Part shown: positions 44,385 through 52,715 of the stretch, one piece after another
Layout: each line of letters opens with the position of its first letter
How positions within the stretch are numbered: the first letter of the stretch is position 1
NCBI GenBank assembly: GCA_937975705.1
Contig: CALJTX010000040.1
Coordinates: 95,927-159,926 of the forward strand
DNA from: an uncultured Flavobacteriia bacterium
GTDB lineage: Bacteria > Bacteroidota > Bacteroidia > Flavobacteriales_D > Crocinitomicaceae
Length of the DNA: 64,000 bases
Direction of reading: 5' to 3'
The notes under the pieces: model-generated
Database searches by the model: none
The model's input: only the letters and a program-made list of their open reading frames with translations
Told to the model about the DNA's origin: nothing
Made by a program: the position numbers and the translations under genes

Positions 44385-45258
44385 CTTTGCTTTGTTGAAA
44401 TAAAAAGTCTTTTTCAGCTTTGGTCAAGGCGTCGTAGCCTTTTTTTGAAATTTTATCGAGGATGGCATCGAGTTGTGCTTGTCTTTCTTGTTTTTGGGCC
44501 CTGTACTGCTCGTCTGTGAGTGGTCTGCCTCCTTTTTTGACTTTGAGGTGGGGCTTGTTTTGAGGTAGTTTGAAGCCCAACCATGGTCTTGAGAGGCGAA
44601 TATGCCAAAACTGCTGGATACTCCAAATGCCAAACAACGCACCGCCAATATGCGCAAAATGCGCAATTTGATCTGCGGTGCCAAGTGAAGAAAGATCTTT
44701 AAGAAAGAAAAAGAGGGCGAGCATATAAATGCGCAACGGAAAGATGCCAAAAAGTTGCACTTGCAATTGGGGTTGAGAAAACGCCAACGCCATAAAGATG
44801 GCCATAATGGCTCCAGAAGCGCCTACAACAGAGATGCTACCCCCTTGAAGCGCAGGGAATAACTGATGTGCCAATATTTCTGTTAGATTGCCTGCCAAAC
44901 CGCCGAGTATATACAAATGCAAAAGGCGTTTGGCGCCAAAAAAACGTTCGTAAGTAGAACCTGCGAAATACAGAAATAAGAGGTTTCCAAAAAGGTGCAA
45001 AAACCCAAAATGAGCAAATAAAGACGTGAAGAGCGTCCAGGGTTTGTACAGGATTTCTAGCTGAAAGACAGGCAACGCAAACAAATATTGACTAGGATAT
45101 CCTAGGGGCAATCCTTCTAGAAAGCTCAAAATTTGTAGTCTTTCTAGCGCATTGATCAGTTGAATCAGTGCGAATACACCTACATTGACAATCAAAAGCT
45201 TGATGGTCATGCTGCCCCCTCTGTATTGGGCTTTTATTTGTTCAATCAAAGGATTCAT
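44377..45258 (-). CDS. Rhomboid family intramembrane protease with DUF6576-like tail
   Basis: A 293-residue protease with six or seven helices and the catalytic pair Ser in VVGASGAIM (about 150) and His in HFAHIGGALFG (about 200). A soluble C-terminal tail ends with the YDALTKAEKDFLFQQ pattern (DUF6576). The start at 45258 is chosen because it overlaps the upstream rhomboid stop by one base (TAATG); the open frame extends 11 codons further. Two rhomboids in tandem here are unrelated in length and tail. Substrate unknown. Confidence 0.85.
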   Translation of the reverse strand: MNPLIEQIKAQYRGGSMTIKLLIVNVGVFALIQLINALERLQILSFLEGLPLGYPSQYLFALPVFQLEILYKPWTLFTSLFAHFGFLHLFGNLLFLYFAGSTYERFFGAKRLLHLYILGGLAGNLTEILAHQLFPALQGGSISVVGASGAIMAIFMALAFSQPQLQVQLFGIFPLRIYMLALFFFLKDLSSLGTADQIAHFAHIGGALFGIWSIQQFWHIRLSRPWLGFKLPQNKPHLKVKKGGRPLTDEQYRAQKQERQAQLDAILDKISKKGYDALTKAEKDFLFQQSKDV

Positions 45259-46034
45259 TACCAAAAATTTGAACGGTCTTTTTTGCGCCAAACCAAGACG
45301 AGTATGGCTCCTGCAATGGCTCCTCCGATGTGGGCGAGGTGGGCTACGTTGTCACCGGCTTGATGCTGAAAAGAAAGATATAATTCCCATAAAAAGTAAG
45401 CGGAAACGAGATACTTCGCTTTCACCGGAATGAAAAAGTAAAGTCGGAATTCTGTGTTCGGAAAAAGAATTGCAAAGGCGGTCATGATGCCAAATACACC
45501 TCCAGAAGCCCCCACCATAGGGGTAATTGATTTTTGAAGGTAGTTTTCTAAGACGGGTGTTACGCGGATTTGATTGTCTGTGAGGTAGGTGTTGATTTGC
45601 CCAACTAAATCTGCATTGAGATTGACGCGGTGCTTGAGATAAAAATCGAATTGTTCGAGGTCGAATTGCTGGGCAAGCATGGATTTGAGCTGCATGATTT
45701 CAATAAAGCCGATCATGTTGTACAGCGCAAAAGAACCCATGGCGCTGACGATATAAAAAATGAAAAAACGCTTGGCCCCCCATAGATTCTCAAGGTAAGC
45801 GCCCAGCGTTACGAAGAGCCACATATTGAAGAAAATATGCAAAAGATTGTTGGTGTCGTGCATGAAAAAATGCGTCACCACTTGATAGGGTTCAAAGAAG
45901 GGAGAGTTGATGTAATGCGCTCCCAAAGACATTTCAAGGTCAATACCTTGGCTTTTGAGGATCAAACTCGCTACAAAAAAAGCGATGTTGAGCAGCAAAA
46001 TATTTTTAGTGACTTGAGGTATGTTCTGAAACAT
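45258..46034 (-). CDS. Rhomboid family intramembrane protease
   Basis: A 258-residue rhomboid with the catalytic Ser in MVGASGGVFGIM (about 170) and His in VAHLAHIGGAIAG (about 229). Between the second and third helices there is a longer than usual extracytoplasmic insert (LAQQFDLEQFDFYLKHRV and following). HFFMHDTNNLLHIFFNM after the first helix is typical. It lies two bases after mutL and one base before the second rhomboid. Confidence 0.88.
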   Translation of the reverse strand: MFQNIPQVTKNILLLNIAFFVASLILKSQGIDLEMSLGAHYINSPFFEPYQVVTHFFMHDTNNLLHIFFNMWLFVTLGAYLENLWGAKRFFIFYIVSAMGSFALYNMIGFIEIMQLKSMLAQQFDLEQFDFYLKHRVNLNADLVGQINTYLTDNQIRVTPVLENYLQKSITPMVGASGGVFGIMTAFAILFPNTEFRLYFFIPVKAKYLVSAYFLWELYLSFQHQAGDNVAHLAHIGGAIAGAILVLVWRKKDRSNFW

Positions 46035-46036
46035 GG

Positions 46037-47860
46037 CTATAGTTTTTTGGCTAATTCATCAAAGCCCAAGGTGAACATAATGGGTTTGCCATTGGGCGTG
46101 GTGGTGTGTTGCGGACACTGAAAAAGCGTGTCGATAAAATGCTCTACTTCTTGATGGTGCTGCAGTTTGAAGTTTTTGGCACCGAGCAGTGCGAGCTTCG
46201 CGACGATGAAATGGGCGATGTCACCGCTTTCTATGTCCGAATAGGTGGCTGCATCCGTGAGTTCGTCAAGACAGGTTTCGAGGTCGAGCGAAGAGAGCAG
46301 GGCAGGTACCGCCATAATTTGAAGGTTGTCTGCTTCGAGCTCAAATGCAAAACCCAACTGAGTCCAGAGGCTTTTTTGGCCCTGCCAAGTGAGTTTGGCT
46401 TCTTTGGCTAAACTTCTTTCTAGAGGAAAGAGCAATTGTTGAGAGGCCAAAGGTTGTGAAACAAAATGTTGGATGAGTTCATCGAAGAGTATGCGGTTTT
46501 TGGCACGTTTGATATCGATGATCATGAAACCCGATTTGGTAGGGCTCACTAAATATTTATCGTGGAGCAGGAACTGTTTGGCGACGGCCTCTTGCTCAAA
46601 AATTTCTTGATTTTGCGTAGGTGCTTGCTCCTCTATCTGATAAAATTGCTGCCAATCTTCTGGGCTAGGAGGGGTGCTGCCAAATCCTTCTTGTTGTAGT
46701 GCTGCACTGTAGTTTTTGGCGCCGCCGTTGCCAGATGCTGATTGGTGGACTGTGCTTTGAAAGGGGTTGTAAGAAGGGTTGACTAAAATTTGCGGGGCTA
46801 CAGGTTCTGATTTTCTGACCTCCGACGGCACTTCAAATGCACTTTCTGATTCGAAATCTAGGGTGGGGAAGATGTTGTGTTTGCCCAACGCTTGTCTCAC
46901 ACTACTGAGTAAAATAGAGTAGATAAAGCGGTCTTCTTCGAATTTAATTTCGGTTTTGGTCGGGTGAATATTGACGTCTATTTTGTGTGGGTCAACTTCG
47001 AGGAAAATACAATAACTTGCGTGGTGTTTTTCGCTGATCATGCCGTCGTAAGCCTTGGTAATGGCATGGTGAAAGTAAGGATCTTTGAAAAAACGGTCAT
47101 TGACAAATAGATATTGCTCTCCTCTGCTTTTCTTGGCCATTTCGGGCTTGCCCACGTAACCGCTAACGCGAACGATGTCGGTTTGTTCTTCTATTGGAAC
47201 GAGTTTTTCATTGCTTCCCTTTCCAAAAATAGCAGCAATGCGCATGCGGCTATTGCCTGCAGGCAATTGAAGGATATCTTGACCGTTGTGTTGAAAGCTA
47301 AATTGGCGTTCTGGATGAGCGAGAGCTACGCGCTCAAATTCGGTCTGAATGTGTCCGAGTTCGATGGCATCGCTCTTTAAAAAATTGCGACGGGCTGGCA
47401 CGTTATAGAAAAGGTTCTTGACCTCAAAAGAAGCGCCTTGCTGACAAATAATTTCTTGCTTGCTTTTAATTTGATTGCCTTCGATGTCGATTTGAATGCC
47501 GGTATCGTGGTTGGCTTGCTGGGTTTTGAGGCTCACGTGCGCAATGGCGGCAATGGATGCCAGCGCTTCTCCTCGGAAGCCTTTTGTTTGCAAAGCAAAA
47601 AGATCGGCAGCGGTTTGTAGCTTGCTTGTGGCGTGGCGCAGAAAGCACTTTTCGGCGTCCTGAGCATCCATGCCTTTGCCGTTGTCTAAAACTTGAATAA
47701 GTGTTTTACCGGCGTCTTTGACAACCAATTGGATTTGCGTAGCACCCGCATCAACTGCGTTTTCTAGCAATTCTTTGACTACTGAGGCAGGTCTTTGAAT
47801 GACCTCTCCAGCGGCAATTTGGTTGGCGATATGATCGGGCAGTAAGTTGATGATGCTCAT
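46037..47860 (-). CDS. mutL: DNA mismatch repair protein MutL
   Basis: ATPase that links MutS recognition to repair. The 607 residues hold the GHL ATPase motifs: LPDHIANQIAAGEVIQRPASVVKELLENAVDAGA (about 6-39), DNGKGM and FRGEALASIAAI. The C-terminal dimerisation domain (about 420-607) is present. The endonuclease motif DQHAx2Ex4E appears as DIKRAKNRILFD (449-460), with only the first Asp kept, and the metal-binding CPHGRP is TPNGKP (588-593), so nicking activity is doubtful. Whether that is general for the group cannot be judged here. It leads an operon into two rhomboids. Confidence 0.92.
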   Translation of the reverse strand: MSIINLLPDHIANQIAAGEVIQRPASVVKELLENAVDAGATQIQLVVKDAGKTLIQVLDNGKGMDAQDAEKCFLRHATSKLQTAADLFALQTKGFRGEALASIAAIAHVSLKTQQANHDTGIQIDIEGNQIKSKQEIICQQGASFEVKNLFYNVPARRNFLKSDAIELGHIQTEFERVALAHPERQFSFQHNGQDILQLPAGNSRMRIAAIFGKGSNEKLVPIEEQTDIVRVSGYVGKPEMAKKSRGEQYLFVNDRFFKDPYFHHAITKAYDGMISEKHHASYCIFLEVDPHKIDVNIHPTKTEIKFEEDRFIYSILLSSVRQALGKHNIFPTLDFESESAFEVPSEVRKSEPVAPQILVNPSYNPFQSTVHQSASGNGGAKNYSAALQQEGFGSTPPSPEDWQQFYQIEEQAPTQNQEIFEQEAVAKQFLLHDKYLVSPTKSGFMIIDIKRAKNRILFDELIQHFVSQPLASQQLLFPLERSLAKEAKLTWQGQKSLWTQLGFAFELEADNLQIMAVPALLSSLDLETCLDELTDAATYSDIESGDIAHFIVAKLALLGAKNFKLQHHQEVEHFIDTLFQCPQHTTTPNGKPIMFTLGFDELAKKL

Positions 47861-47886
47861 GCGGGCTCACGTTGGTTCGTGCTGAA

Positions 47887-47894
47887 CAAAAGTA
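47887..47894 (-). promoter_or_regulatory. -7 promoter box for mutL
   Basis: The minus strand reads TACTTTTG, an exact TAnnTTTG match, 26 bases before the mutL ATG. Confidence 0.5.
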
Positions 47895-47919
47895 AGCAAT
47901 TCCGCTGAGTTGACAGGGG

Positions 47920-49014
47920 CTAAATCCGAACGATTGTACCTGTATAGGTCGATTTTTCTCCAGGGAGGGTTTGTTGTAAAACGACTTTCCAGATATATGC
48001 TTTGTGTGCAGGAACCATTTGGCCATTGCGCTGGTCAATGCCATCCCAGGCATTTTGTGCATCTGAGCTTTTAAACACCACCGCGCCGTTGTCTGGGTCG
48101 AGTATCACCAAATCAAATCGTACATCTCTGATGGTGAGGGCATAAGGCATGAAAGTTGCATTGCGCTCGTCGCGAGATTGCGGATTAAACGCATTGACAG
48201 CAAGCAAGTTGTAGTCTTCGTTGGCCGTTATCTTGATTTTTTCGGTTGTCTTGCAGCCATCTAGTTGGCCTTCAGCGGTAATGGTGTAGGTTTGCCCTTT
48301 AAAAGCCAAGAGATCAAAGCTCTTGTTCTTTCTATTGATGACCGTTCCATTTACATTCCAATTGATGTCGCTCACCATGGTTTCAGCGCTTACGTGAATA
48401 CGCGGCGTGCCGTCTTCGTAGTTGATGGCGTCTGCATCGAGAATGATCTTAGGGCCTTGGCAATTGGTCAGCGTGCCAGGTGTTTGTGCTTGATTATTCG
48501 CTAAGTTTTGAGGCGTGTTTTGTTGTATCGTACCAAGTGGAATAGGTGTTGTTAGCGCACTTAATTCGTTTACAAATTGTTTAGTTGAATTTCCTTCCGT
48601 TGTGAGGTCTGAAATACCCAAATCAATGTATGGCGCAGACATTGTTCCTTGAATAAAGTTACCATCAATTGCACCTGGTGAGATGAAAGTTTGTTGGGAT
48701 GCGTTTGATGTATTTATTTGTTCTTCAGATTGATTTTGCTTTGCTGGATAGCTATGTTTTACATTTTCTAGTTTCGTTGCAGGTTTTTTAGCTTGTGTAA
48801 CGCCGGTTTTTTTGTTTTGAGTAGAAGTTAGATTCCAACCGATTACACCTATGGTAATAGCAATCAAACTCGCAATCCCGAATTTGCCTAACCAAGAAAT
48901 ACCCGGCTTGGCTTTAGGGAGCTTTTTAGAAAGGGCGTCCCAGGCTTTGGGGTCGTAGGCGTAGGCGTAGTCTTCTACGAGTGACTTTATTTTGGATTCA
49001 AATGGATCTTTCAT
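47920..49014 (-). CDS. ECF-linked membrane protein with PKD-like and gliding-motility/T9SS type B-like C-terminal domain
   Basis: A 364-residue protein encoded with an ECF sigma factor (ATGA overlap). A short cytoplasmic N-terminus (about 1-42) precedes a single membrane helix (about 43-62, FGIASLIAITIGVIGWNL), the usual shape of an anti-sigma factor, then a low-complexity linker, a PKD-like beta domain (about 190-270) and a C-terminal domain with NAFNPQSRDERNATF and ILDPDNGAVVFKSSDAQNAWDG, matching the CHU_C/gliding-motility-associated fold. There is no cleavable signal peptide, so the domain probably stays anchored. Anti-sigma activity is inferred from place and shape, not shown. Confidence 0.7.
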   Translation of the reverse strand: MKDPFESKIKSLVEDYAYAYDPKAWDALSKKLPKAKPGISWLGKFGIASLIAITIGVIGWNLTSTQNKKTGVTQAKKPATKLENVKHSYPAKQNQSEEQINTSNASQQTFISPGAIDGNFIQGTMSAPYIDLGISDLTTEGNSTKQFVNELSALTTPIPLGTIQQNTPQNLANNQAQTPGTLTNCQGPKIILDADAINYEDGTPRIHVSAETMVSDINWNVNGTVINRKNKSFDLLAFKGQTYTITAEGQLDGCKTTEKIKITANEDYNLLAVNAFNPQSRDERNATFMPYALTIRDVRFDLVILDPDNGAVVFKSSDAQNAWDGIDQRNGQMVPAHKAYIWKVVLQQTLPGEKSTYTGTIVRI

Positions 49015-49586
49015 CGTTTTTCGATCTGTATAAATTGTTCTTTTAAAAGGCGTTGCAAATTCATTTTTGCTTTTGCCAAATTGGATTTTGAGGTGCCTTC
49101 TGAAATGCCAAGGAGTTCGGCGATTTCTTTGTGGCTGCGCTCCTCGATTACGTACAGGTTGAAAACTGTACGGTAGGCGGGCGAAAGTTTGGTAATGGCT
49201 GCTTGTGCAAGTTCTGCCTTGAGTTGGGTGTGCTCGAGGAGTTCTTGTGCCTGCATGGGGTCTTCGGCCATGGATTTGAAGTCGTTGTCTTGGTCAGATA
49301 AAAAAGGATTTTTTTTAGCCTTTCTTAAATGATCAATTGCTGTATTGCTCACGATTCTGCGCATCCAGCCCTCTAGGGAGCCGGAAAAATCAAAATGTTC
49401 CAATTTGTCAAAGACCTTCAAAAATGAAACTTGGAGCACCTCTTGAGCGCTGTCGCGTTCACCGATATAGCGCATACTGACAGCCATCATTTTCCCGTAA
49501 AACATAGTGAATAGGCGTTCTTGCGAGCGTCGCTCACCTTTGAGGCATCCCTCCACAATTCGTTTTAAGTTGTCTTGCTGCTCCAA
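49011..49586 (-). CDS. RNA polymerase ECF sigma factor
   Basis: A 191-residue sigma-70-like factor with region 2 (about 25-90: QERLFTMFYGKMMAVSMRYIGERDSAQEVLQVSFLKVF) and region 4 (about 130-180: YRTVFNLYVIEERSHKEIAELLGISEGTSKSNLAKAK). The start is TTG at 49586; the next in-frame ATG falls at residue 28, inside region 2. An exact TAnnTTTG box 20 bases before the TTG supports that. Coupled by overlap to its membrane partner. Target promoters unknown. Confidence 0.9.
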   Translation of the reverse strand: MEQQDNLKRIVEGCLKGERRSQERLFTMFYGKMMAVSMRYIGERDSAQEVLQVSFLKVFDKLEHFDFSGSLEGWMRRIVSNTAIDHLRKAKKNPFLSDQDNDFKSMAEDPMQAQELLEHTQLKAELAQAAITKLSPAYRTVFNLYVIEERSHKEIAELLGISEGTSKSNLAKAKMNLQRLLKEQFIQIEKR

Positions 49587-49606
49587 TTTTCAATATTTCC
49601 TTAACG

Positions 49607-49614
49607 CAAAGCTA
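49607..49614 (-). promoter_or_regulatory. -7 promoter box for the ECF sigma operon
   Basis: The minus strand reads TAGCTTTG, an exact TAnnTTTG match, 20 bases before the TTG start. Confidence 0.45.
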
Positions 49615-49690
49615 AGCAGAGGGTTGCCTTAGTTTACCTATTGATCTTGTTTTTGACAACAAAAAACATTATTTTTTTGTGAACTATGCG

Positions 49691-49698
49691 TAAATTCG
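49691..49698 (+). promoter_or_regulatory. Possible -7 box for mdh
   Basis: TAAATTCG is one mismatch from TAnnTTTG, 36 bases before the mdh ATG, so mdh has a leader unlike its leaderless neighbours. Confidence 0.35.
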
Positions 49699-49734
49699 TC
49701 ACGCAAAGCTTTTATCCATTTAAAAACAAGACAA

Positions 49735-50673
49735 ATGAAAGTAACTGTTGTAGGTGCAGGAAACGTAGGAGCGACCTGTGCCGATGTATTGGCTACCCGT
49801 GAGATCGCCAATGAAATTGTATTACTAGACATCAAAGAAGGATTTGCCGAAGGCAAGGCACTCGATATCTGGCAAACAGCCCCCATTAACCTTTATGATT
49901 CTCGTACGGTTGGTTGCACCAATGATTACGCGCGTACTGCAGATTCAGATGTTGTAGTCATTACCTCAGGTTTGCCGCGCAAGCCAGGAATGTCTCGTGA
50001 CGACCTTATCGCAACCAATGCTGGTATCGTTAAGACCGTGACGGAAAACGTCGTGAAATACTCGCCAAACGCTATTATCATTGTGGTTTCCAATCCACTT
50101 GATGTCATGACCTACTGTGCATTTTTAAATGCCAATATGCCATCTTCTCGCGTATTTGGTATGGCTGGTGTCTTAGATACCGCTCGTTACCGCGCATTTT
50201 TGGCAGAAGAACTCAATGTATCACCAAAAGATATCCAAGCAGTTTTGATGGGTGGTCATGGCGATACCATGGTTCCACTACCTCGCTACACAACCGTCGG
50301 CGGAATTCCTGTAACTGAACTCATCGACGAAGCACGTTTGAATGAAATCATCGAACGCACCAAATTTGGTGGCGGTGAAATCGTCAAGTTGCTCGGTACT
50401 TCAGCTTGGTATGCGCCAGGCGCTGCAGCTGCTCAAATGGTAGAGGCGGTAGTACGCGATCAAAAACGTATTTTCCCAGTTTGTGCATGGTTGCAAGGTG
50501 AATACGGCATGTCAGACATCTATTTAGGTGTACCTGTTGTATTGGGTAAAAACGGAATCGAAAAAATCATCGAATTGCAACTGAACGAAGCTGAACGCGC
50601 ATTGCTCGTCGACTCAGCAGAAGCAGTGAAAGGTGTGATGGAAGTTCTAGACAACATGAACGCAAACGCATAA
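49735..50673 (+). CDS. mdh: Malate dehydrogenase
   Basis: NAD-dependent interconversion of malate and oxaloacetate in the TCA cycle. The 312-residue protein belongs to the LDH-like MDH group: GAGNVGATCADVL nucleotide loop (7-19), GLPRKPGMSRDDL substrate-loop Arg, VVSNPLDVMT and the catalytic His in MGGHGDTMVPL. Cytoplasmic, monocistronic, ending in an intrinsic terminator. Confidence 0.96.
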   Translation: MKVTVVGAGNVGATCADVLATREIANEIVLLDIKEGFAEGKALDIWQTAPINLYDSRTVGCTNDYARTADSDVVVITSGLPRKPGMSRDDLIATNAGIVKTVTENVVKYSPNAIIIVVSNPLDVMTYCAFLNANMPSSRVFGMAGVLDTARYRAFLAEELNVSPKDIQAVLMGGHGDTMVPLPRYTTVGGIPVTELIDEARLNEIIERTKFGGGEIVKLLGTSAWYAPGAAAAQMVEAVVRDQKRIFPVCAWLQGEYGMSDIYLGVPVVLGKNGIEKIIELQLNEAERALLVDSAEAVKGVMEVLDNMNANA

Positions 50674-50708
50674 GCAGAAAGCTGATTTCAGCTTTTCCAA
50701 TGCATTCC

Positions 50709-50738
50709 AAACCGTGGGTTTTTACTCACGGTTTTTTT
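50709..50738 (+). terminator. Intrinsic terminator of mdh
   Basis: AAACCGTG (50709-50716) pairs with CACGGTTT (50727-50734) around a ten-base loop and is followed by a T-run, 36 bases after the mdh stop. It also serves the convergent unit only weakly, since the A-run on the other side is short. Confidence 0.8.
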
Positions 50739-50746
50739 TGTGCCGG

Positions 50747-52150
50747 TTAGGGTAGTTCAATAGCCCCTATATCGGGCGGATTATTGCGCGCTTGACCGAG
50801 AATATCTGAAAATACAGCGGTACTGATTCCTGTATTGGCTAAAGAAGACGTAGTCGAGAAATGAAAATCTCTTTCAGAGGGGTTGACAAATAATGGAGAA
50901 AGATTCCAAAATAACTGACTGCCATAAAAAGAATCGGTGTAGGTTGTTTCCGATTTGAAAACCGAGTAATCAAAGTCAAAATTGAGCTGTACACCTGCCA
51001 TTTGAATGGTGTCCATAGCGATTTCAGTGTCGAGGTTGCCGTATATAACGCAATTCTTGAAGACGCCTTCTGCTATGCTCGATACAAGTGTTTGGTTTTG
51101 CGCGTAGTCGTTGTAGTAGTTGCTGATGCCAACTGCGGGGTTGGTAGATGCGCCATACCCTAACAAATCACAGTGATTGAAATTGAAATCGCCACCTTGC
51201 AATACCAATAATGCATGCGTGCCATTATGCGAAATCAGACAGTTTTCAGCCTTCACCTTCGCACCAGCAAAAATAAAGATACCATAGCGCGCTTGGTTGT
51301 AAATTTGTGTGTTTTGGATGTTTAAGGTGTAGCTGCTATTGGAGGGGTCTTCACTGAATAAATGCACGCCGGAGGTGCCATTTTTGAGAATGGCATAATT
51401 GATATTGCTCGGCAAGGCTTCATGCAAGTAAATACCGTAATATTGCCCACTCACATCTTGGTAGTCTTGCTCAAGTCGGTCGCCCTGAAAAATTACTTCA
51501 TTGCCCAATTGCCCCTCTATTTGTAATGATCCTTTGTACACATAAAGCAGCGCGTTTTTGTGGAGGTGTACTTTGGTGCCAGCCGGTATGGTCAATGTTT
51601 TTGCAGAATCCACTATTGCAGCGCCGTAGATGACATGAGGCTTGTCATTGGCCCAGACGCCTTCGTTGAAATCAAAAATTTGAGACTGAAAATTGGTGTA
51701 ATGGAAATAGGCGTCTTGGCCCCAAGCGGCTAGTTTGACGTATTGGTCTTTGCCGTTGGTCCGAAAGCGCACAGAGTCTTCAATAATCAGTGGGTTGGTG
51801 GTGTTGTTGACAGCAAGGGTGACCTCAACAAAAATAAATAAAGAGTCTTTGGCTTCGAGTAGGAGGTCTTTGTGCATGGCGCCTGGCGTACCGTCTACAT
51901 TGATTCGGTAAACTGAGTTTTCACCTCCCATGAGTTCAATTTCTTCGATTTTGAGGCTGCGCTGATCGGGGTTGTATATTTTGAAAGATTGGGTTGTAGA
52001 GCCGATAGTGGTAAAGACGGTGTCAAAAACGAGGGTGTCTGTGGAAAAGCTGAGGTTGGATTTAGAGAGCAGCACTTGCTTGTTGCACGAACTCAAGGTA
52101 CTCCATAGGAGCAAGCAGCAAGTCACTAGAAAACCAAATAAAATCCGCAT
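50747..52150 (-). CDS. Right-handed beta-helix lipoprotein (choice-of-anchor Q-like)
   Basis: A 467-residue predicted lipoprotein: signal MRILFGFLVTCCLLLWSTLSSC with a lipobox LSSC just before the acylated Cys. The middle (about 175-400) consists of repeated beta-helix rungs such as INYAILKNGTSGVHL, NIQNTQIYNQARYGIFI and VKAENCLISHNGTHALL, and the C-terminus ends LGQARNNPPDIGAIELP, the pattern of choice-of-anchor Q domains. It likely binds or cleaves polysaccharide at the outer membrane, but no catalytic residues were identified. The start at 52150 is preferred because a -7 box lies directly before it. Confidence 0.8.
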   Translation of the reverse strand: MRILFGFLVTCCLLLWSTLSSCNKQVLLSKSNLSFSTDTLVFDTVFTTIGSTTQSFKIYNPDQRSLKIEEIELMGGENSVYRINVDGTPGAMHKDLLLEAKDSLFIFVEVTLAVNNTTNPLIIEDSVRFRTNGKDQYVKLAAWGQDAYFHYTNFQSQIFDFNEGVWANDKPHVIYGAAIVDSAKTLTIPAGTKVHLHKNALLYVYKGSLQIEGQLGNEVIFQGDRLEQDYQDVSGQYYGIYLHEALPSNINYAILKNGTSGVHLFSEDPSNSSYTLNIQNTQIYNQARYGIFIFAGAKVKAENCLISHNGTHALLVLQGGDFNFNHCDLLGYGASTNPAVGISNYYNDYAQNQTLVSSIAEGVFKNCVIYGNLDTEIAMDTIQMAGVQLNFDFDYSVFKSETTYTDSFYGSQLFWNLSPLFVNPSERDFHFSTTSSLANTGISTAVFSDILGQARNNPPDIGAIELP

Positions 52151-52165
52151 CTGTTCAACAACGTA

Positions 52166-52173
52166 CAAAGCTA
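52166..52173 (-). promoter_or_regulatory. -7 promoter box for the beta-helix lipoprotein
   Basis: The minus strand reads TAGCTTTG, an exact TAnnTTTG match. It overlaps the alternative upstream start at 52168, which argues for the start at 52150. Confidence 0.5.
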
Positions 52174-52188
52174 CAGATTATTGGCCCC

Positions 52189-52689
52189 TCAACCCAATTT
52201 TAAATAAAAATGTTCTTTGGCTTGCCCCGGACGCGGACTCAAGAGTCCAAAATCAAAACAATCAGCACTAAAATGAAGTGCCGGATGCTGCACGCTTGCT
52301 CTCCAAATGTCTTGATTTGGTCTCCTGTGGGGTTCAAGAATGACTAAAATTGAATCAGGATGCAATTGCTCAAATGCGACTTGCGCTTCAAATGCGCCTA
52401 ATTGTTCAGGATGCAGTACAATCATTCCTGGAGCTTTTGTGTTCAGGCTTTTAGTTAGTGTATCAGCTCCTTGAGTTAGGTTAATTATTTGATAATGAGA
52501 AAGACTCTGGCTTAGTTTGTGAAGGAAACGCTTGGTTTTCTTGGACGTGATTACAGTAAAATCTTGTTTGCTGTGGGCTGCTTTTTGACGGTTCACATGA
52601 TCCACCAACCAATAGGCAAAAGGCGAGTGGGTACCATGACGGCCCTTGGCTTTCCATAGAAAAGCTGTATATTCGAAGCAGCGAAACAT
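52189..52689 (-). CDS. Small methyltransferase-like protein, possibly inactive
   Basis: A 166-residue protein. Its start (FRCFEYTAFLWKAKGRHGTHSPFAYWLV) and end (SADCFDFGLLSPRPGQAKEHFYLKL) resemble Bacteroidota class I SAM-dependent methyltransferases that begin with a KAKxxHGxHSPF motif and end with an FxxGLxFxRxxQAKEHF motif. However, it is shorter than those (usually well over 200 residues), and I do not see the glycine-rich SAM motif in the middle, so it may be a degenerate copy. Start at 52689 is supported by the family N-terminus and a near-consensus -7 box; the longer frame has a hydrophobic, unrelated leader. Confidence 0.6.
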   Translation of the reverse strand: MFRCFEYTAFLWKAKGRHGTHSPFAYWLVDHVNRQKAAHSKQDFTVITSKKTKRFLHKLSQSLSHYQIINLTQGADTLTKSLNTKAPGMIVLHPEQLGAFEAQVAFEQLHPDSILVILEPHRRPNQDIWRASVQHPALHFSADCFDFGLLSPRPGQAKEHFYLKLG

Positions 52690-52693
52690 GACG

Positions 52694-52701
52694 CAAAATA
52701 A
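52694..52701 (-). promoter_or_regulatory. Possible -7 box for the methyltransferase-like gene
   Basis: The minus strand reads TTATTTTG, one mismatch from TAnnTTTG, four bases before the chosen ATG. Confidence 0.3.
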
Positions 52702-52715
52702 CAAAAAAGATACCG

